A stretch of DNA of 64,000 bases from Microvelia longipes. Its lineage: Eukaryota > Arthropoda > Insecta > Hemiptera > Veliidae. A model generated the notes under the pieces. That model saw nothing but the letters and a program-made list of their open reading frames with translations, had not been told where the DNA came from and searched no databases. Position 1 is the first letter of the stretch, and each line of letters starts with the position of its first letter. This document shows positions 11,225 through 21,624 of the stretch, piece after piece. Both the position numbers and the translations under genes were made by a program. The DNA is taken from NCBI GenBank assembly GCA_018340805.1, contig JACMZG010000008.1:11505278-11569277 (forward strand), in the 5' to 3' direction.

Positions 11225-11846
11225 GGTGGAAATAGTTGATAAAATAATAAGAAAGAAAGAGGCCAGGCTTGTGCTTAGAGCCATGAATAGTCATCATGAC
11301 CAGGACACTTCAGAGCCGGAAAATATTAAGCAATGGTGCTCAATCCCTTATGTTGGAATTTTATCGCAGCGTTTAGGTAGTGTGTTGAAGAGTAGCAACT
11401 TAAATGTAAGCTTCAGCAATCGCAAGACTTTAAAAACCTACCTTAGTAATGTGAAGGACCCAATCCCTTTGGAATCGCGTAGTGGGGTGTATAAAGTCCA
11501 ATGTGGGGAGTGCCAAGCTGAGTACTTAGGCCAGACTGGTAGGAAACTAAGCACCAGACTTTCTGAACATCTTAAACGTGCTTCCAGTAAGTTCTACATA
11601 CACCTCATCACTGACAACCACGTGAATGCTCCGCATAAAACTTGCATATTGCATTACGGAGATAAAGGTCGTAAGTTAAACTTTTTAGAAAACTTGGAGA
11701 TATTCAGAAGTCAAGACACTGTTGGCGATTTAAACTTAAACGAGAGAGGGGAGAGGACGCCGCTTATCAATGCGTTACTGCGAGCGCCGCACCCTAAACC
11801 AACCAGTATGTGTCTTGTTACAAGCCTGCTCAAACCTCTATCTTAA
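11211..11846 (+). CDS. Penelope-like GIY-YIG endonuclease domain
   Basis: Frame-shifted C-terminal part of the Penelope polyprotein. It carries the GIY-YIG nuclease signature as GVYKVQCGEC...YLGQTGRKLSTRLSEHLK, with the CxxC insertion between GVY and YLG typical of Penelope endonucleases, and Arg and His-Glu residues downstream. It ends with a stop at 11844-11846. In an intact element it would nick target DNA to prime reverse transcription. Translation starting at GTG 11226 is not implied. Confidence 0.88.
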   Translation, partial: ANGYRVEIVDKIIRKKEARLVLRAMNSHHDQDTSEPENIKQWCSIPYVGILSQRLGSVLKSSNLNVSFSNRKTLKTYLSNVKDPIPLESRSGVYKVQCGECQAEYLGQTGRKLSTRLSEHLKRASSKFYIHLITDNHVNAPHKTCILHYGDKGRKLNFLENLEIFRSQDTVGDLNLNERGERTPLINALLRAPHPKPTSMCLVTSLLKPLS

Positions 11847-12020
11847 TTTTGTTTAATTAATAATTCATTCTGTCTTTTATTCTCTGCTCAACGGTAAATT
11901 TATTTTATTTATTATGTTTAACTGCATTTCTGTTCTTATTTGTTTACTTTGTATTTTTATTTATTTATTTTTTTTCTTTCTAAGTAAGGTTTTTTAAATT
12001 TATTTTTGTCTTATTTGTTT

Positions 12021-12070
12021 AATAGGCACTGAAGATGACCTCTTGTTAGGTCGAAAGCGCTCTGCTTTAT
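12021..12070 (+). ncRNA. Hammerhead-like motif in right Penelope terminal repeat
   Basis: CTGAAGA (12029-12035) fits the core CUGANGA. An extra U and a 5-bp helix GACCU/AGGUC follow, then GAAA (12053-12056) and a palindromic AGCGCU that can form only a minute helix III. After UC, UGCU can pair with the leading GGCA as helix I. Penelope-like elements are known to carry minimal hammerheads in their terminal repeats. The extra U after the core is a deviation, so activity is uncertain. Confidence 0.55.
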
Positions 12071-12439
12071 TGTAAATAAATATCATAAACTGTGGATGGA
12101 GAGACTTTTTATTCTTTCGTTCTATTATGAAGACCTAAAGTCCAGTGCGATTTATTTATATTAATTATATAGAACGTCGTACCTAGACATCGCTCAGTTT
12201 TTTTAAGACATTATTTACTGCCCAATAAATAATCTGTCTCTTTTCATTAATAATTTTTGATTGCCAAAAGATAAGTATAATTATTAGCATTAGTGTCCAT
12301 TCTTCTTAGTTGATTTGTTGGAAAACACTTTCTACGTCTCATCAAGTGTCTTTTATCAAATCAAATGAAATCATACAGTATTTTTTCCGGTGAAGATTAT
12401 CTCAAAGACACTTAGATCTTTTATGTAGTTCCATTGTGT

Positions 12440-12790
12440 CCGACATCTTAATGCATAATAGCACAAGAATACGGTTTTTATTTTTACTTTTCCTCATTTA
12501 AACCGTAGACATATAGGAAAAGTATTGTGCTTACAAAAAATCCGAAACCAGAATGTCCCCGGAATTATCCGTTTAAGGTGTTTTAAGGCCTCCTTAGTGA
12601 TTTTCACAGAGTCGTCCATCTGTGTGTGTGTGTGTATATCTGTTAGCATCGTAACTCCCAGTGTATTTATAGTAAAGAGTTGAAACTTTGTACAAAAATG
12701 AGTCTATAGGTAAAGTTGTACTGGTCGGAAATAATATTTTATGTCGTCATTAACGCGCAATAATGACGCAGAAATTAAGAATGAAAAACA
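12440..12790 (+). mobile_element. Interspersed repeat, family G copy
   Basis: Matches the inverse of 31020-31400, with shared words GTCCCCGGAATTATCCGTTT-like, CATCTGTGTGTG and ATGTCGTCATTAAC. A second good plus copy is at 58030-58370. The class is unknown. 12140-12440 holds nothing recognisable. Confidence 0.5.
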
Positions 12791-12799
12791 GAACAGTTT

Positions 12800-12890
12800 T
12801 TGTCTCTCCACCCATTATTATATTATATAATAGAGCCGGCTTTCAACTGCTAACGGTCATCATCAGTGCCGGTGAAAGTGAGGCTAGTAA
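12800..12890 (-). mobile_element. Solo Penelope-type terminal repeat remnant
   Basis: On the plus strand it runs GTCTCTCCAC, AGCCGGCTTTCAA, then GGTCATCATCAGTGCC. This is the order found in the left Penelope terminal repeat at 9268-9335, but diverged. The minus-strand core CTGATGA is present and the palindrome is AGCCGGCT instead of AGCGCT. Confidence 0.55.
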
Positions 12891-12914
12891 TCAACCTGTG
12901 TATTTAAAGGAGAG

Positions 12915-13000
12915 TACTTGGAAGTCTTAAGCAGGGAGGATGAACGTAGCAAATCCGTTGTGATAAGGGAAAATTCCGAGGTACCCCGTACCCGTTTTTT
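12915..13000 (+). mobile_element. 5S-SINE tail fragment
   Basis: Carries the family tail GATGAACGTAGCAAATCCG, then TTCCGAGGTACCCCGTACCC and a T-run. The 5S head is absent. Confidence 0.65.
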
Positions 13001-13644
13001 ATGTTATTTTTTCTATCCTGAAGGTAAAATTTTAAGCGAATCTGATGAGAAGCAAGTCGTTGTCCCGAGCATTATTTACCTACCTATTATTTAACTACAT
13101 AGTAATCACATTCAATAAAATCCTGGTTCCATCAGATTCGCTTTTGGTCCTACGAAGCAACCAACTTGACTGACCTCACAAAAACGTATTTCTCACTCTT
13201 GGAAAGAGTTTAGAATAAAGTACTCTTTAGGACTGATTCCCTAAAGAGTCTGTACTGAATCCCTAGTACACTTAGGGAATCAAGTGATAGTTAACGGTGC
13301 CATGATCTTCTGAGTATTAATCTGTATAACATGGAGTTAATATGAATAGCAGTTTTAGGCTAAATACAAGACGTTTTGCAGATGAAGTTTTAGTTAGAAT
13401 TTGGGAAACCTGAGCCTAATATTGCAATGATCTGTCTAGGCGAAAATTCATCGTTCATTAAAATTTATAGTTAAAAAGACCTGAACAAATACCCTCCTTG
13501 TAATTAAATATCAGTTTTCCCTGATATTATATACGTGTATCACAACAACTAGAAGCCGTAGACCTATTGGCCGCTCCGTGACCCAATTGTTGTCGACCTG
13601 TGTCAACAACAATATTAAGTGCTAATATTAGTGGCATACTGCCA

Positions 13645-13726
<82 letters not shown>

Positions 13727-14330
13727 ATATATACGTATACTTGATTAGTGAGTCCATTCTGTTCAAACAGATCACTTCCCCTTACATAACTCCTAAGCAC
13801 TTTTTTACTTTGGAATTTCGCTGAGAGTAAAGAATGATTTTATTTAATAACAATTTTGTGTACGATAAAGTTATTAAGTTAAATTATTATTTTATGTTTC
13901 ATAATAAGTTAAACTTAAAGTTTATACTTGCATTGTAAGCGTTTTAGTATAAAACTCACGAAAAAGATAATATATGTTTAACCGTCATGTCCTTTAATAA
14001 TATACTGCCAAAATATATTGTCAAAATTCGAAATTAGTTAATACAAATTGTACAAGTGTACATTTTTTGTTGTAAAAATAAGTACGAAAGGTGGCACAAA
14101 ATTATTGTGAAATACCAGTCATTGTTTCTATTCTATGTATTGTGAAAAATGCCAAGGTTGCCTCCCAAAAAATTATTTTACTTACTTTAGATGACTTTCC
14201 AAATTATTTTGATTTCATATATTTGAAGAAAACTTGCAATATAATACCTAATGATAACTCCTGCTAAATATCCAAGTTGTCAAATTGAGTGTTGACGGGA
14301 TTAAAAAAACTGAATCCAAAGTATTAAGAG
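13001..14330. other. Spacer with one (AT)n microsatellite
   Basis: (AT)n lies at about 13650-13735. A small inverted pair AAGCGAATCTGATGA/TCAGATTCGCTT brackets 13033-13143. The frame at 13527-13775 translates the microsatellite. No gene is supported. Confidence 0.5.
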
Positions 14331-14334
14331 AATG

Positions 14335-14700
14335 AGTGCGAAGTTTCTCGGAACGTTTTCTTGCCATATTTGTTTCGCCACGCTTCATCTTTCGCTTGAT
14401 AGATCATTGGAATAGCTTCGCTTGTCCTTAAACAGGAAATAACATTTTTAATCCACATTTTTACCCTCTCAGCTTGTGACCAAGCTTGATCTTGCTTAAC
14501 AATAGTGATCAATCAAAACTGTGGATATACGCCACGCTTCTTACATCTTCGGCTGGCTTCATAGATCATCGGATTAGCTTCGCTCGTCCTTAAAAGAAAA
14601 TAACATTTTTAATCCACATTTTTACCCTCTCAGCTTATGACCAAGCTCGATCTTGCTTAACAATAGTGATCAAACAAAACCGTGGATATATTAGCCAAAC
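14335..14700 (-). mobile_element. Tandem pair of diverged 5S-SINE units
   Basis: Two direct copies with a period near 160 bp. On the minus strand each contains GTTAAGCAAGATCGAGCTTG (5S A-box region) and then a body with GGACGAGCGAAGCTAATCC. The C-box part is eroded. The 62-codon frame at 14324-14512 is a shadow. Confidence 0.55.
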
Positions 14701-14739
14701 CGTGGTATACTTCTGCCAAATTTTCAACTCAATTGTTTT

Positions 14740-15185
14740 GGGGGCAACAATTTTTTAATGATATACCCCAGTGACAAAAAGAGAGGATTACATTTCTTCC
14801 TACATAGATCAAAATATAAGTAAAATTATATTTAAGGAAAACTATTTTTACTTATTTAATAAAATATATATTAAATTAACAATTTACAAAGTATTTTTTT
14901 TATACTTAAAATTGCACATTAAAAATTTAAAATAAGTAACTCAATAATAATTTCCAATAATAAAATAGAGGTTCCCATTCATGGGTGTAAACAGGGAGAA
15001 ACATTTCACATGTACCAAAATTAAATCCCTAAAAATTTGGGGAAACATGGCCCTAAAATTTCCAAAATGGTTTACCACCCAGTAATTTGACTCTTGCTAG
15101 TTCAAATACACCTTTATTATTTTGGTAACAATTTCCCAAACATGGTTATTTTATAACTACTTTTGGTATTTCTGAAAAGTTAAAT
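14740..15185. mobile_element. Decayed copy related to the hAT-like element at 36889
   Basis: Shares ordered words with 36950-37260: AATAATTTCCAATAA, ATTCATGGGT, CCCAGTAA, and TTTGGTAAC with TTACGG-type words. The ends are not defined. Confidence 0.45.
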
Positions 15186-15359
15186 TACGGGATACCGTAA
15201 TACTGCCTATTTTAGAACCGCATTAAATCCTAAGAAATTCAATACTAGTATAACTCTAACCGATAATTTTTTTATTAAGCTCAAAAAAAAACAACATATT
15301 TGTTGTTTGACAAATATCAAATATTTGTAAAAAAATAATGGAATATAGTCCTCTGTTTA

Positions 15360-15700
15360 GTAGCTATAGAGCTCGGAAATTAATCTTTAGGTCTAGTTGT
15401 GCTTTCCGAAAAAAATTTTATGACGTCATTAACCAGCTGTAATGATTCAGCAACATTTTCGAAAAATAATAAAACTCGGAAAAACGATTTGATTGTTTTA
15501 AAATTTGGCATGTATGTAGGCATACATAAGAAAGAGAGCCATGCCAAGTTTTATTTTGAAGCGAATCTTAAGACTAGCTGCAATATAATTTAGGTGATTT
15601 CTAAAGTCTAAGGATGAGCGAAGTAAGTTTGAAGCGATACGTATGAACGTAGCGAGTGTGACCAGGAAAAGTTCCAAGGTGCTCAGTACCCGATGATTAT
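15360..15700 (+). mobile_element. Family G fragment followed by 5S-SINE tail
   Basis: 15405-15550 matches family G (ATGACGTCATTAAC, CATGTATGTAG). 15605-15697 carries diverged SINE tail words (GATGAGCGAAG, TTCCAAGGTGCTCAGTACCC). The frame at 15399-15593 is a shadow. Confidence 0.5.
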
Positions 15701-16284
15701 TTTTTTTGTGTGCTTACTTTATTTTATTTTTTATCAAATAAATTTAAATTGAAATTCGGAGAAAACTACTACAGCTGTCTGTTACATATTATCAGTTCAC
15801 TACCTTTTTAAAACCGAGATAAACTCCGCGCAATTACGAAATGAGTCGACATAAAAATGAGTTACATTTCAATGAATGTCGACATCGATATAGTGAGACA
15901 ATCAAGCTAGCTGTGTCTGATGCCAGAAATATTAGGATCATCTACCGCTAGATAGCGCTCTATGTAAGGCCCATAGTTATGAAAAGAGAAAGACAATAAG
16001 ATGTTGTTTATCTGCCGGAGGGTTTAATTCATCTGGAGACTTGAGAACCTTGACCCATGATGTAGACAAACGTTTTCCTTATAGTTCATCACATCTTCAA
16101 TCAATATACGATTACGAGAGAGTAATTACTATCCCATAAATTAGATGTATCTAGATCTTGTTCGTTTATTTGGTTTTTGAAATGTCAAAGCGCTGTATCA
16201 GTGTAAAACAGTATTATCTTGCAAGGATTTCGCTTCAGTAGTTTGTGGCAGAACGGAAAGCGTGCTAAGCTCTACATGTTTATT
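15701..16284. other. Spacer, no feature recognised
   Basis: Mixed-composition unique sequence with no supported frame. Confidence 0.4.
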
Positions 16285-17395
16285 TTTTAAGTAACTTACA
16301 ACTGTAGTTGTTGTTAATAACTAAGTAACTATTGGTTTATATGTTAAGTAACTTACAGTGTATAACCGTAGTTTTAATTAATAACTAAGTAACTATTGGT
16401 TTATATGTTAAGTAACTTACAGTGTATAACCGTAGTTTTAATTAATAACTAAGTAACTATTGGTTTATATGTAACTTACAGTTTAATAACTGTAAATTTT
16501 AGTTAATAACTAAGTAACTATTGGTTTATATGTGATGTAACTTAAGTTTATAACCGTAATTTTAGTTAATAACTAGTAACTATTGGTTATATGTTAAGTA
16601 ACTTACAGTGTATAACCGTAGTTTTAATTAATAACTAAGTAACTATTGGTTTATATGTTAAGTAACTTACAATTTATAACTGTAATTTTAGTTAATAACT
16701 AAGTAACTATTGGTTTATATGTTAAGTAACTTACAGTGTATAACCGTAGTTTTAATTAATAACTAAGTAACTATTGGTTTATATGTTAAGTAACTTACAG
16801 TTTATAACCGTAGTTTTAATTAATAACTAAGTAACTATTGGTTTATATGTTAAGTAACTTACAGTTTATAACTGTAATTTTAGATAATAACTAAGTAACT
16901 ATTGGTTTATATGTGATGTAACTTACAGTTTATAACCGTAATTTTAGTTAATAACTAAGTAACTATTGGTTTATATGTTAAGTAACTTACAGTGTATAAC
17001 CGTAGTTTTAATTAATAATTAAGTAACTATTGGTTTATATGTTAAGTAACTTACAATTTATAACTGTAATTTTAGTTAATAACTAAGTAACTATTGGTTT
17101 ATATGTTAAGTAACTTACTGTTTATAACTGTAATTTTTGTTAATAACGAAGTAACTATAGGTTTATAGGTTAAGTAACTCACAGTTTATAACCGTAGTTT
17201 TAGTTAATAACTAAGTAAATATTGGTTTAATATGTTAAGTAACTTACAATTTACAACTGTAGTTATAGTTAATAACTAAGTAACTATACGTTTATATGTT
17301 AAGTAACTTACAATTTACTACTGTAGTACTGTAGTTATAGGTAATAACCAAGTAACTATAGGTTTATATGTTAAGTAACTTAAGTTCTATATGTT
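16285..17395. repeat. 64-bp minisatellite, about 1.1 kb
   Basis: About 17 copies of a 64-bp unit containing AACTAAGTAACTATTGG and GTTAAGTAACTTACAG. Variants (CCGTAGTTTTAATT versus CTGTAATTTTAGTT) alternate, which suggests two-unit higher-order growth. Confidence 0.92.
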
Positions 17396-17559
17396 AATAT
17401 GCAAGGTGAACCGAAGCCCCCCCCCATCAAATTTTAAACCATTATATTAAAATGAATGAAATTTGGAAAAAATAAGAACAAAAACCATTAATTTCAGTAA
17501 GAATGACGAACCTCAGTATACTTCTTCATTACATATAACTCAATTAGATTATTTACCGT

Positions 17560-17640
17560 TTTTTACAATCACTTGACAAAAATTGAACTGATGCAGACAA
17601 TGAGATGAAACTTGGCTCATATGCACATCTTATAAATAAC
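17560..17640 (-). mobile_element. Family G terminal fragment
   Basis: On the plus strand it has TCACTTGACAAAAATTGAAC, then GAGATGAAACTTGGC, matching the inverted copy at 30980-31030. Confidence 0.45.
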
Positions 17641-17810
17641 TACCTGTGTTGAAGTCTTTAAATAAGTTTTTAATTTGGTATGTAGGGTGTCCTATGTAGG
17701 TAAGAGAGTGGTAAGTAGGTAAGTTATTCTGTCGGTCGGTATCATTAGCAGCAATAGGAGGTATTCGGATAAGTGGGTTATGGTACCGAAACAAATTAAA
17801 TTGAATTAAT

Positions 17811-17940
17811 AAGTTCCGGAGTCGATAAAAGCACTTAAAGTACTCAAAGCCAGGGTACCTGGGTTTGAATCCTGGAAAGGATGGTAATTTATATCGTTTT
17901 ATTTACGTTATATAAGTTTGCATAACGTAATGTCGGCAAG
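17811..17940 (+). mobile_element. tRNA-derived SINE, family C, copy 1
   Basis: TCCGGAGTCGATA (A-box region) is followed by ACTCAAAGCCAGGGTACCTG and GGGTTTGAATCC (B box, 17861-17872). The short body TATCGTTTTATTTACG, then TAAGTTTG, is shared with the minus-strand copy at 26060-26205. Confidence 0.65.
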
Positions 17941-18310
17941 CGGTGGTCCGCATGCCGGGCGAATTTCCTTTGGAATGCGTGTTTCCATGCTTAACAATCC
18001 ATTTCTTGCTTAAGGTTCCGGTGTTTGTTTTATAACCTAAGCGTCTACTCATTGTGTCTGTATTGTTCAAATGGAATGTGCTAAAACCTTCAAAGATAAA
18101 AATTCAAAACTAACTGAGCTTTAAACTAGAGCAAATAATTTGGCACACTCCCAATTATAGAGGCATAGTTTTGTATAACAAACTGGATAATTACGCGCAT
18201 TTCCTTTGAAAAATACAGACAAAATGAGTTACAGACAAAATGAGCAGTGCTTAATGATTGAGTAACTACTTAGGTTATAAAGCATGAACCGGAACCTACG
18301 ACGTTTACTG
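17941..18310. mobile_element. Fold-back element, family F, copy 1
   Basis: The sequence from GTGGTCCGCATGCCGGGCG is shared with 35747 and, diverged, with 29858. Within it the segment AAGGTTCCGGTG to TCAAATGGAATG is repeated in inverse (GCATTTCCTTTGAA to GAACCGGAACC), giving a hairpin of about 300 bp. Confidence 0.55.
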
Positions 18311-18396
18311 CATTCCTTCTCATCTTTAATTTTCACGTATTAGCATATAGACATGTCTTATACATCGTTCCTGTTGGGTTTGCGTTAGGAGACCTA

Positions 18397-18716
18397 GGCC
18401 CGTATTCAAAGACATTTTCCTAACATTTTCCTGAAGGAACCCTTAAGGAGAATGTTAGGAAAATGTTTTTAAGCCACGAAAACCATGTTTTTTTCTCACT
18501 TTTAATCACGGGAACGATCATTTAAATTTCGTGGCTTAAAAACATTTTCTTACCTAACCTAACATTCTCCTTAAGGAGACCTAACATTTCCTAACATTCT
18601 CTTAAGGAGACCTAACATTTTCCTAACATTCTCCTTAAGGAGACCTAACATTTTCCTAACATTCTCCTTAAGGAACCCTTAAGGAGAATGTTAGGAAATT
18701 TCTTTTAATACGGGCC
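18397..18716. mobile_element. PIF/Harbinger-like MITE, copy 2, with internal hairpin
   Basis: Ends GGCCCGTATTCAAAGAC and TAATACGGGCC lie between CTA duplications (18394-18396, 18717-18719). The interior repeats CTAACATT(TT)CCTAACATTCTCCTTAAGGAGAC-type units. A separate 85-bp inverted repeat (TTTTTAAGCCACGAAA near 18464; complement near 18533-18548) sits inside the left part and looks like a nested insertion or arm expansion. Confidence 0.75.
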
Positions 18717-18719
18717 CTA

Positions 18720-19160
18720 GACTCGAAGCAAGGATTTTATTTTAGCGCAGCGTATTGTTATTTCTTACAAACGACCTTACTTGTGTAATTTATTACGCCA
18801 AACAACAGTAAACAAACAAAAACGTTTAGATAATACTGCTTTGCAAAGTAATCAAAATCGCAGATAAACTTAAAAATAAATCAATAAAAGTTTTAGTAAA
18901 AAAATGAAATGAATTTCTATTTTTATTATTTAACATCAATGAAATAACAGTCTCAAAAGTACGTAACACTTTTCCCACAATGCTGTGTACTTAATTTTGG
19001 ACCCAAATCCAAAATCTATAAAGATCGGAAGAAGGATAAGAAAACGTCCTTCATAGAGTCAAAAAAGGCACGAATATTTTATTATATTATACATAATGAA
19101 ATAAAATTAAAAATTAGTATTTCGAAATGAAAAATTAATTTATAGAGCGGTATATTAGAA
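18720..19160. other. AT-rich spacer, no feature recognised
   Basis: No coding frame or shared repeat noticed. Confidence 0.4.
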
Positions 19161-19164
19161 CGTG

Positions 19165-19300
19165 AAGATGATAGCTAATAGGATTTCTGTGGCATTTCCG
19201 TTCAAAGGTCTCCGGGTTCGAGTCCGGGTGGGAGCAATGATTTATGTCGTGAATTGCTGAACTTACGAACTTGACCTTTTTATGAAAGAATTTTACTATA
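19165..19300 (+). mobile_element. tRNA-derived SINE fragment, probably family C
   Basis: GGGTTCGAGTCC (B box, 19214-19225) lies in a CCGGGTTCGAGTCCGG stem context. A body GAGCAATGATTTATGTCGTG, similar to family C, follows. The A-box half is degraded. Confidence 0.45.
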
Positions 19301-19531
19301 GTACTTTAAGATTTTTATGTTACTTTAATTGTACTTATCTTTGCTTTTATTACTATTACTTAAAATTGTGATAGTTTTAATAGGAAAAATGAATATTGCG
19401 TAATTTAAATAAGACTTTAAAGAAGTTTTCATAACATTTGCATAGAACAATTAATTATTCGTGAGGGGTTAGATGCGATTTAGTGGAACCGATTTGAAGT
19501 AAAAATTTACGGTTTTTACTGTAAATGTTGG

Positions 19532-19665
19532 GCGGGGCGGAGCCTGGAAACACCCTTTTCGTACATTCTTGGTCTATCGCAATGTGTTTAGCTGGCTACT
19601 TTACAATTCATACCTGTTGAGTTAAATTTGGTAACCGTATTGCTCGGACAAATTTAAAGGAAAGA
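19532..19665 (+). mobile_element. Interspersed repeat E, copy 1
   Basis: About 130 bp shared with 20520-20660: CGCAATGTGTTTAGCTG, TTACAATTCATA, TTTGGTAACCGTATTGCT. A G-rich run precedes both copies. The direct copies are 1 kb apart; the class is unknown. Confidence 0.6.
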
Positions 19666-20064
19666 TCACGTAAACGGTTCTTATAATTTGGAGTGGAAAT
19701 TTGATTTTAAGTAAGGTTTGTACGGCACGTTACTCCAGTGTTATTTAGTGTCATCTGTTATTTGTGCACGTTATCTAGTGTCCACCAGATAGAGTACCGG
19801 CGCATCTAAGATCGTACTCCAAATTGCTCTTAACTGCACTACACTCGGTTTTGTAACGAATCTCGAACTAGAAGAATCTTACTCTAAGCTGCACTTTTTA
19901 CTCCTCCTAAAAGACCGAGTAAAGTAAAGTGAAATAGTTATCTGGCAGGAAATGACTCTTATCATATTTGATAACAATAATTTGTGTGTTATCGATGTAT
20001 TTTAACAATATTAAATACTTTTGAATGAGATTGAACACAAGTGGAGTTATTCATACTAGGAAAC

Positions 20065-20275
20065 GAAGAAAAGAGTTTCTCCATTGGCAAAGCGCTTTCA
20101 ACCTAACATGAGGTCATCATCAGTGCCATGAAGATAAAGATAAAAGTTATAAATACCTAACTAAAGTTATTTATAACTTTCATTTTTATCTTCATGGCAC
20201 TGATGATGACTTCATGTTAGGTGGAAAGCACTTTGCCAATAAACTATTGTTTTTGTGGAGACTCTTTTCTTCATT
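20065..20275. mobile_element. Head-to-head Penelope terminal-repeat remnant
   Basis: Inverted arms (20065-20152; about 20168-20275) each run GAGACTCTTTTCTTC-like, a GCGCT/GCACT core, GGTCATCATCAGTGCC. This is the order of the Penelope terminal repeat. In the minus-reading left arm GGCA, CTGATGA, GACCT/AGGTT, GAAA, AGCGCT, TGCC are all present, so helix I (GGCA/TGCC) pairs perfectly. Confidence 0.6.
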
Positions 20276-20519
20276 TCTTGACAATAAATACATGTAGAAC
20301 TCTATTTATGTAACTTTATGTTAATAAAAAGAATCATTGGTAGTAATTTTCGTGTTTTAAAATGTTTTGCGCTCATAATAGACTATCAGTGATACACTTT
20401 CAAGTGCCTGTTGAGCACCTTATACTTTTCCTTTAAATTATGAAATTATTACGTGGAATTTGAGCAAATAGTTATTCTTTAATTAATATGAATTATTTAT
20501 TATTATGGATGATGTAAGG

Positions 20520-20660
20520 GGGGGGGGGGGTGGAAGCCATACTTTTTCTACATTTTTGGTCTGTCGCAATGTGTTTAGCTGACCACTCTTACAATTCATA
20601 TCCTGATCTAGAGTCATATTTGGTAACCGTATTGCTGAGACAATTGTAAAGGGAAGATAT
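20520..20660 (+). mobile_element. Interspersed repeat E, copy 2
   Basis: See copy 1 at 19532. A ten-base G run opens this copy. Confidence 0.6.
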
Positions 20661-21305
20661 GTTTTAAAAAAATAATAATAGAGCTCTGGATGTAGTTATC
20701 ATGGGCCGTACATTGGCTAAAATCGGATTCTAGTGTCTCTTCTGAAAGGTGTTATATTTACCTACTTAATTTAAACAAAACTAATTAAAACGATATTTTA
20801 CAAAACATAGTTTAGATTAATAAAAAAATAACTCAAATAACTCGTATTTCAAGCAATAATTCCATAACTAAAATGAAAAATATGGTAATCAAGGATCAAT
20901 TAAAACTTGACTTTTTAAGTGAAATTCGAACGGGAATTCTTAAAACATTTTAACCACATTTTCTAACAAAATATCTCAATTAATTAGTATATTGAAGAAA
21001 AACTGAAGACAAATTGTACATTATTATATAGTTTGTATTTTGAGTATGATTGTTGATAGTTGTGTTTTTGTTGATAAATGAGGTTAGATCACCACTGTAT
21101 GCTCTTTATTCTTTTTACCCTTTTTCTGTTCGAACACGCGTCTAAACCAAACGCTTTACTATAGTATACCTTTGATAACTCCATCTGAGTGTAACAAATA
21201 GTGCAGAATAGAGTAGTGTACTCTAGTTCATGTTTCGAACAAACCTATACTATCGAAAATTTTGAATAATTAATGATTTGTAAAAATTTGATTCAGTGAA
21301 CCACC

Positions 21306-21407
21306 ATGGAAATTTTTAACCCAGCTCTTGTTAGACAAACACTGTTTGATTCATCGATGTACATTGATAACAATAACAAGATTGCTATTGACATTCGTCA
21401 AAAGTGA
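21306..21407 (+). CDS. Candidate first coding exon or short ORF, unrecognised
   Basis: Thirty-three codons open with a strong start context (CCACCATGG) and read MEIFNPALVRQTLFDSSM, then YIDNNNKIAIDIRQK. The stop TGA overlaps a consensus-like donor, AA|GTGAGC at 21402-21408, so the frame may be a first exon ending at 21403 in phase 2. Codon use is less AT-extreme than the flanks. I do not recognise the family and found no second exon. It could also be a relic of a transposon protein or a chance frame. Confidence 0.3.
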   Translation: MEIFNPALVRQTLFDSSMYIDNNNKIAIDIRQK

Positions 21408-21483
21408 GCGTTTCTAGTTATCAAGAGAGTCTAAAATAGGTAGTATGAGAAAAACGAATCAAATAAGAATAGAAAAAGTTACC

Positions 21484-21620
21484 CCGTACCAGTAAGAATA
21501 GAGTCAGGGATACCCCGTACCCGTAAGAATAGTGTCAGGGATACCCCGTACCCGTAAGAATAGAGTCAGGGATACCCTGTACCCGTAAGAATAGAGTCAG
21601 GGATACCCCGTACCCGATTT
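21484..21620 (+). repeat. 30-bp tandem repeat derived from 5S-SINE tail
   Basis: Four to five copies of a 30-bp unit, AGGGATACCCCGTACCCGTA plus AGAATAGAGTC-type bases, end in CCCGATTTTTTT. The unit is the end of the 5S-SINE (GGTACCCCGTACCCGATTTT). The frame at 21535-21780 is a shadow. Confidence 0.8.
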
Positions 21621-21624
21621 TTTT

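Larger units (their letters stand above)
9194..12139. mobile_element. Penelope-like retroelement, head-to-head composite
   Basis: A 12-bp target duplication TGAAGACCTAAA bounds the insertion (9194-9205, 12128-12139). Nearly identical inverted arms (9238-9995 and 11365-12127, about 760 bp) each contain the endonuclease region plus the terminal repeat. A further 32 bp lie between the left duplication and the left arm, like the short extension described for Penelope. The plus-strand copy has reverse transcriptase and endonuclease. The minus-strand copy has an N-terminal region joined directly to endonuclease with the reverse transcriptase missing. The arms differ mainly by a 4-bp insertion, so the insertion is young. 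Confidence 0.9.

Noticed and set aside
17861..17873. tRNA genes at B-box matches (17861, 19214, 26125, 3703, 8398, 51100)
   Set aside because: None can form a full cloverleaf with paired acceptor ends, and each is joined to a SINE-type body or target duplication.
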